Source: Tetrapyrgos nigripes | Taxonomy: Eukaryota > Basidiomycota > Agaricomycetes > Agaricales > Campanellaceae | DNA: 64,000 nucleotides | Reading direction: 5' to 3' | Assembly: GCA_013368315.1 (NCBI GenBank) | Contig: JAACJM010000017.1 | Location: 496,001-560,000, forward strand | Notes under the pieces: generated by a model | The model's input: only the letters and a program-made list of their open reading frames with translations | The model's database searches: none | What the model was told of the DNA's origin: nothing | Shown here: positions 58,894 through 64,000 of the stretch, piece after piece | Layout: each line of letters begins with the position of its first letter | Numbering within the stretch: the first letter of the stretch is position 1 | Program-made: the position numbers and the translations under genes

Positions 58894-58940
58894 GGGCGTT
58901 TAGCGCAGTGGTAGCCTCAGGTGTAGCGCGTATGCTTTGT
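58894..58940 (+). repeat. 5' tRNA-Ala fragment with 12-bp insertion (unit 3)
   Basis: Same truncated tRNA-Ala sequence and insertion as at 34631 and 43718. Confidence 0.75.
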
Positions 58941-59648
58941 AGATTGAATATTGTTAGCAGATTTTAGGTCATCACACCGCTCCGCAAAAGTCTAGTAAAA
59001 AGAAGTACTAGTACTAGATATTTACTCAGAGACTCTGAGTGGTCGGTCCCACAAGGTTGAACAGCGGATATGTGGCAAGTACTTGGTTACGGTGGGGAAA
59101 GAGAAGAGGAGGATTTGGACGTAGAGTTGATTTAGTTAAATTTTTAATGCGCTCCATTCTAATATAAGGGTTAGATGATAATGTTTTGGTAACATTTGGT
59201 CCTAAGATGAAAGTTGGGAGTTGAATAAGAGTTGGGATTGAGATTGGGATTGGAACAATATTTAGCTAGTGAGTTGTCTACAATGGTATAACCAAGCCAC
59301 AACTTGACCACAGTTCACAACCGATTCCAATTTCCATGTTGGAATCGATGTGTGAGGTGTATGGTGTATGGTGTACCACTTACTCTACTTACCTTCAAGA
59401 ATTTGTTGTTTTACTTTGGTGTCTTGCATAAATAAATTAAAATTCATGTTTCATTGAAAAAGAACAAAGTATCATCATCACTACATAGAACAAATCAGGT
59501 CATATTGATGAATGCCTTGTTTTAATATTTTTAGGTGTGTTACTGGGTCATAAGAGAACAGAAAAAAAAAGGATGTACAGCTTGGTTACTGGTATAACTT
59601 CTTTTTGACTTCTTTTGATCTCATCAGCTTTGATTCAGAGGAAAATCC

Positions 59649-62600
59649 TCATCCATAGTAGCATTTAGTCCAATCTTCACCATATACACATTCATCAAAT
59701 AAAATCCTATTGTAGCCCTCTCTTGAGATAATGCAAGTATTCTCAGCTTTCCATAAAAATTCACGGAACTGAGGAGGAATCCAGATGATTCCTTCAGCTT
59801 GACCTGGAAAATAAACCCAGCCTTTATGATCTAGTGTCCAACTTGTATCTGAACACAGAAATCATTACATTTGGAAAGATTTGAGAGAAGAATGAATACA
59901 TACTGATATGATTGCTGGGATTAGCAAAAGGCTGCTCCTATGATATTGATCAGTATACTGTTTCTGCAAAAGTGAGAAAAGAAAAAACTTGCTTTGTCAT
60001 TTCTGTGATAGCAAAGATTCTGAATACATGTAGCTATGTTCCAACTCCTGATTGTTTTATCCCAAGAGCTTGAAGCCAGCTTGGTGCCATCAGGAGAAAA
60101 AGCCACTGAAGTCACTCTGTTTGTATGGCCCTGTAAGGGTTCTGTAATCTGAGTGCCGGTGGTCACATTCCAGAGCCTTAGAGTGTGATCATCAGAGCCT
60201 GAAGCCAGCTTGGTACCATCAGGAGAAAAGGCCACTGAATTTACTTGGCCTGTATGGCCCTGTAAGGGTTCTGTAATCTGAGTGCCTGTGGCCACATCCC
60301 AGAGCCTTAGAGTGCGATCAAAAGAGCCTGAAGCCAGCTTGGTGCCATCAGGAGAAAAGGCCACTGAATTTACTTGGCCTGTATGGCCCTGTAAGGGTTC
60401 TGTAATCTGAGTGCCTGTGGCCACATTCCAGAGCCTTAGAGTGTGATCCAAAGACCCTGAAGCCAGCTTGGTGCCATCAGGAGAGAACACCACTGAGGTC
60501 ACTGGGTCTGTATGGCCCTGTAAGGGTTCTGTAATCTGAGTGCCAGTGGCCACGTCCCAGAGCCTTAGAGTGTGATCCAAAGACCCTGAAGCCAGCTTGG
60601 TGCCATCAGGAGAAAAGGCCACTGATTCCACCCAGTTTGTATGGCCCTGTAAGGGTTCTGTAATCTGAGTGCCTGTGGCCACATCCCAGAGCCTTTGAGT
60701 GTGATCGAAAGAGCCTGAAGCTAGCTTGGTGCCATCAGGAGAAAAGGCCACTGATTCCACATAGTCTGTATGGCCCTGTAAGGGTTCTGTAATCTGAGTG
60801 CCTGTGGTCATATTCCAGAGCCTTAGAGTGTGATCATCAGAGCCTGAAGCCAGCTTGGTACCATCAGGAGAAAAGGCCACTGAATTTACTTGGCCTGTAT
60901 GGCCCTGTAAGGGTTCTGTAATCTGAGTGCCAGTGGCCACATCCCAGAGCCTTAGAGTGTAATCCCAAGACCCTGAAGCCAGCTTGGTGCCATCAGGAGA
61001 AAAGGCCACTGTTTCCACATGGTGTGTATGGCCCTGTAAGGGTTCTGTAATCTGAGTGCCTGTGGCCACATCCCAGAGCCTTAGAGTGTGATCCCAAGAC
61101 CCTGAAGCCAGCTTGGTGCCATCAGGAGAAAAGGCCACGGATTCCACACAGTTTGTATGGCCCTGTAAGGGTTCTGTAATCTGAGTGCCTGTGGCCACAT
61201 TCCAGAGCCTTAGAGTGTGATCCAAAGACCCTGAAGCCAGCTTGGTGCCATCAGGAGAGAACACCACTGAGGTCACTGGGTCTGTATGGCCCTGTAAGGG
61301 TTCTGTAATCTGAGTGCCAGTGGCCACGTCCCAGAGCCTTAGAGTGTGATCCAAAGACCCTGAAGCCAGCTTGGTGCCATCAGGAGAAAAGGCCACTGAT
61401 TCCACCCAGTTTGTATGGCCCTGTATGGGTTCTGTAATCTGAGTGCCTGTGGCCACATCCCAGAGCCTTTGAGTGTGATCGAAAGAGCCTGAAGCTAGCT
61501 TGGTGCCATCAGGAGAAAAGGCCACTGATTCCACATAGTCTGTATGGCCCTGTAAGGGTTCTGTAATCTGAGTGCCTGTGGTCATATTCCAGAGCCTTAG
61601 AGTGTGATCATCAGAGCCTGAAGCCAGCTTGGTACCATCAGGAGAAAAGGCCACTGAATTTACTTGGCCTGTATGGCCCTGTAAGGGTTCTGTAATCTGA
61701 GTGCCTGTGGCCACATCCCAGAGCCTTAGAGTGTGATCATCAGAGCCTGAAGCCAGCTTGGTGCCATCAGGAGAAAAGGCCACTGATTCCACCATGTCTG
61801 GATGGCCTTGTAAGGGTTCTGTAATCTGAGTGCCAGTGGCCACATCCCAGAGCCTTAGAGTGTGATCCAAAGAGCCTGAAGCCAGCTTGGTGCCATCAGG
61901 AGAAAAGGCCACTGAATGTACTTGGCCTGTATGGCCCTGTAAGGGTTCTGTAATCTGAGTGCCAGTGGCCACATCCCAGAGCCTTAGAGTGCGATCGGAA
62001 GAGCCTGAAGCCAGCTTGGTGCCATCAGGAGAAAAGGCCACTGTTTCCACATGGTGTGTATGGCCCTGTAAGGGTTCTGTAATCTGAGTGCCTGTGGCCA
62101 CATCCCAGAGCCTTAGAGTGTGATCCCAAGACCCTGAAGCCAGCTTGGTGCCATCAGGAGAAAAGGCCACTGATTCCACCCACTTTGTATGGCCCTGTAA
62201 GGGTTCTGTAATCTGAGTGCCTGTGGCCACATCCCAGAGCCTTAGAGTGTGATCAAAAGAGCCTGAACCCAGCTTGGTGCCATCAGGAGAGAACACCACT
62301 GAGGTCACTTCAGATGTATGGCCCTGTAAGGGTCCTGGAATCTGAGTGCCAGTGGCCACATCCCAGAGCCTTAGAGTGTGATCTGAAGACCCTGAAGCCA
62401 CCTTGGTGCCATCAGGAGAAAAGGCCACTGATCTCACTTCATTTGTATGGCCCTCTAAGGGTTCTGTAATCTGAGTGCCTGTCACCACATCCCAGAGCCT
62501 TACAGTGTGATCCCAAGACCCTGAGGCCAGTTTGGTACCATCAGGAGAGAACATCACCGATGTCACTTGGTCTGTATGCGCTTGAAGTTCTTGAATATGT

Positions 62601-64000
62601 TTCCCCGTTAATAAATTCATTATGCTCATTGTACCATTATGAAGCCCTAACACTAACATTCGTCCATCTGATGAAAAATCTATACAATTGATAACTGAAT
62701 TCATCTTCCAATATCCAACAGATTGTTGTCTAACTGTCTTTTCAAGTCTTATTATGTTCTTCAATTCTAGCTTTCCAATGAAGTTATATGGCCAGAATGG
62801 AAGCAGACTCAAATATAAATGTGGAGTCATTTCCTTTACATCACTACTTCCAATATAGGTCAGAAAATTTTGTATGTCCCAGATTACTTTTGTGATGTTT
62901 TCCAAGCCAATTGTAACCTAGGTAGAGGTTAGATTGAGATCAGTGTCACAAGTAAATACTAGCAAACATTATCATACCTTTTCCAGAGACAATATAATCT
63001 CACTGCAATTTTCCAAATCTCCAATCAGGTTCATTGCTTCAATCCAAAACATCAACCTCTTTTTCAGAAATGTTGTCACTTGGCTATCAAGTTCAGCATC
63101 CATGTTTGATTGAGCTAGATGATATCCCCAGTAATTACAACCATATCTCAAAGTATCATCAATATTCTGCAATTTCTCTTGTATTCCAGGGACATCTTTA
63201 TCAGCCCAAAAAGAAGAAGGCAGACCACAGATGTTAAACTTGAGCTGGGTCAATGTATTGAAGCACCTCTTACTTAACATAGTATGATGTTCCAGTGGCT
63301 TGCAGACATAGACAGATCCTGCACAACTCTGTGTGAGGATGTAGTCTACAAATGATGCATGAAAAGTATAAATAAGTTTGTCATTGTCACCAATGTACAG
63401 TACTGATTGGAGATGGGTGACAGTCCCTTCCACATTTCTTATCTTGAGCCCAAGGAGACTAGAGATGACAGAACATGACACAGGCCTGCCTACTATAACT
63501 ATAGTATGAAGGATCTTCAAACGCTCTTCAAACTCCTTTGAGGATAGCTCTCTGGGATCTCTAGCAATCGCTACTTCAATGACTGTGCTATACAAGTAAT
63601 CCAGATCCCCAGTTTGATTCTCTTCTGGTGCACTAGTAGGCTTGAGTATTTCACCCAACCTATCTTCAACATATTCTGGATAGTTCTTGATATATCTGAC
63701 CATGGTTGCAGCATAAATGAATAACTTGCCACATTTTTCTGCAAGTTTGTTTATGTACATATCTTGCTCTGGAATTGACAATTCTTCAAATTCTTCTTTG
63801 ATAAATTTGATAATATCAGCCTTCACTAATTCTTCCTCCACATCATGCAGAAACATTCCTTCAACCTGGGATCCTAGGGGTAAAGGTCTATTGATTTTCA
63901 GATGCTTCTGAATGTGACCTTGAGGCCTGCTGGTGAAGAAAAACTTTAATCCAGGCATGCTCTGCTTATTAATAGCAGGTATCAAAGCACTGAGGACTGA
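59649..64000 (-). CDS. NACHT-WD40 NLR, unit 3, expanded WD40 array, cut by window edge
   Basis: Partial gene: the 5' end, including Walker A and B, lies beyond 64000. The visible NACHT part (FFFTSRPQGHIQKHLK onward) matches units 1 and 2 almost residue for residue. A 60-nt intron (62918-62977) precedes the WD40 exon, which holds one degenerate and 20 canonical 43-aa repeats, the largest array of the three. Repeats 8-11 and 14-17 are the same four repeats in the same order, shifted by six repeats. The first two repeats diverge from the other copies (DQVTSVMF; IPGPLQ). The C-terminal exons and the stop at 59649 are as in unit 1, including the GC-AG intron. No frame break is seen, so this may be the second functional receptor of the array. 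Confidence 0.88.
60420..61720 (-). repeat. Six-repeat shift duplication inside the unit-3 WD40 array
   Basis: Blocks at about 60420-60925 and 61194-61700 are nearly identical and offset by 774 bp, which is six units of 129 bp. Rare variants recur in both, such as CACGTCCC in place of CACATCCC and the HTQRLWD repeat. Confidence 0.85.

Overview
The window looks like nuclear DNA of a mushroom-forming basidiomycete (Agaricomycetes). Genes are split by many short introns of about 50-70 nt. The families present are typical of that group: a DUF6533-like seven-helix protein, the 'DTRSISDIVW' membrane family, a fungal DUF7025/AAA ATPase, cytochrome P450s beside an O-methyltransferase, NACHT-WD40 NLRs, a DUF6532 protein and a Plavaka-type (CACTA superfamily) transposon. 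The species cannot be told from the sequence. Exon coordinates come from reading splice signals by eye.

1-10.6 kb holds ordinary fungal genes: a DUF6533-like membrane protein (+), a multi-pass membrane protein (-), a long disordered protein (-) and a second multi-pass membrane protein carrying a large Ser-rich repeat insertion (-). 11.4-21.1 kb is a small putative secondary-metabolism group: two related P450s (-) flank a SAM-dependent O-methyltransferase (+). The second P450 carries a 99-bp in-frame tandem duplication and other signs of decay. 21.5-22.4 kb is a non-autonomous hAT-like element with an 8-bp target-site duplication. 24.1-27.3 kb is a many-exon AAA ATPase. 29.8-30.2 kb is a four-exon gene for a small secreted cysteine-rich protein. 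Two intron-containing tRNA genes, Ala(UGC) and Asp(GUC), follow at 30.8-31.3 kb.

From 31.4 kb to the end the window is one repeated locus. The unit is a P450 (+) facing a NACHT-WD40 NLR (-), with a G-rich tract and a tRNA-Ala fragment between them. Unit 1 (31.4-39.9 kb) is complete. Unit 2 (about 40.9-48.5 kb) has a 5'-truncated P450 and an NLR that is frameshifted and has lost its 5' exons. Unit 3 (48.5 kb to the edge) has a truncated P450 split by a 6.8-kb Plavaka element and a 0.84-kb hAT element. Its NLR has an expanded WD40 array and runs off the window. The NACHT halves are almost identical between copies, but the WD40 arrays differ in number, order and variable residues: 14, 13 and 20 canonical 43-aa repeats. 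This is the pattern of concerted evolution with repeat shuffling known for fungal NWD/HET-E-type receptors.

The most interesting content is this actively rearranging NLR array. It shows in-frame duplication of a symmetrical N-terminal exon, a six-repeat shift inside one WD40 array, slippage inactivation of another, promoter loss at a segmental-duplication junction, mosaic P450 relics that suggest gene conversion, and nested transposons whose empty sites can be read from the sister copies.
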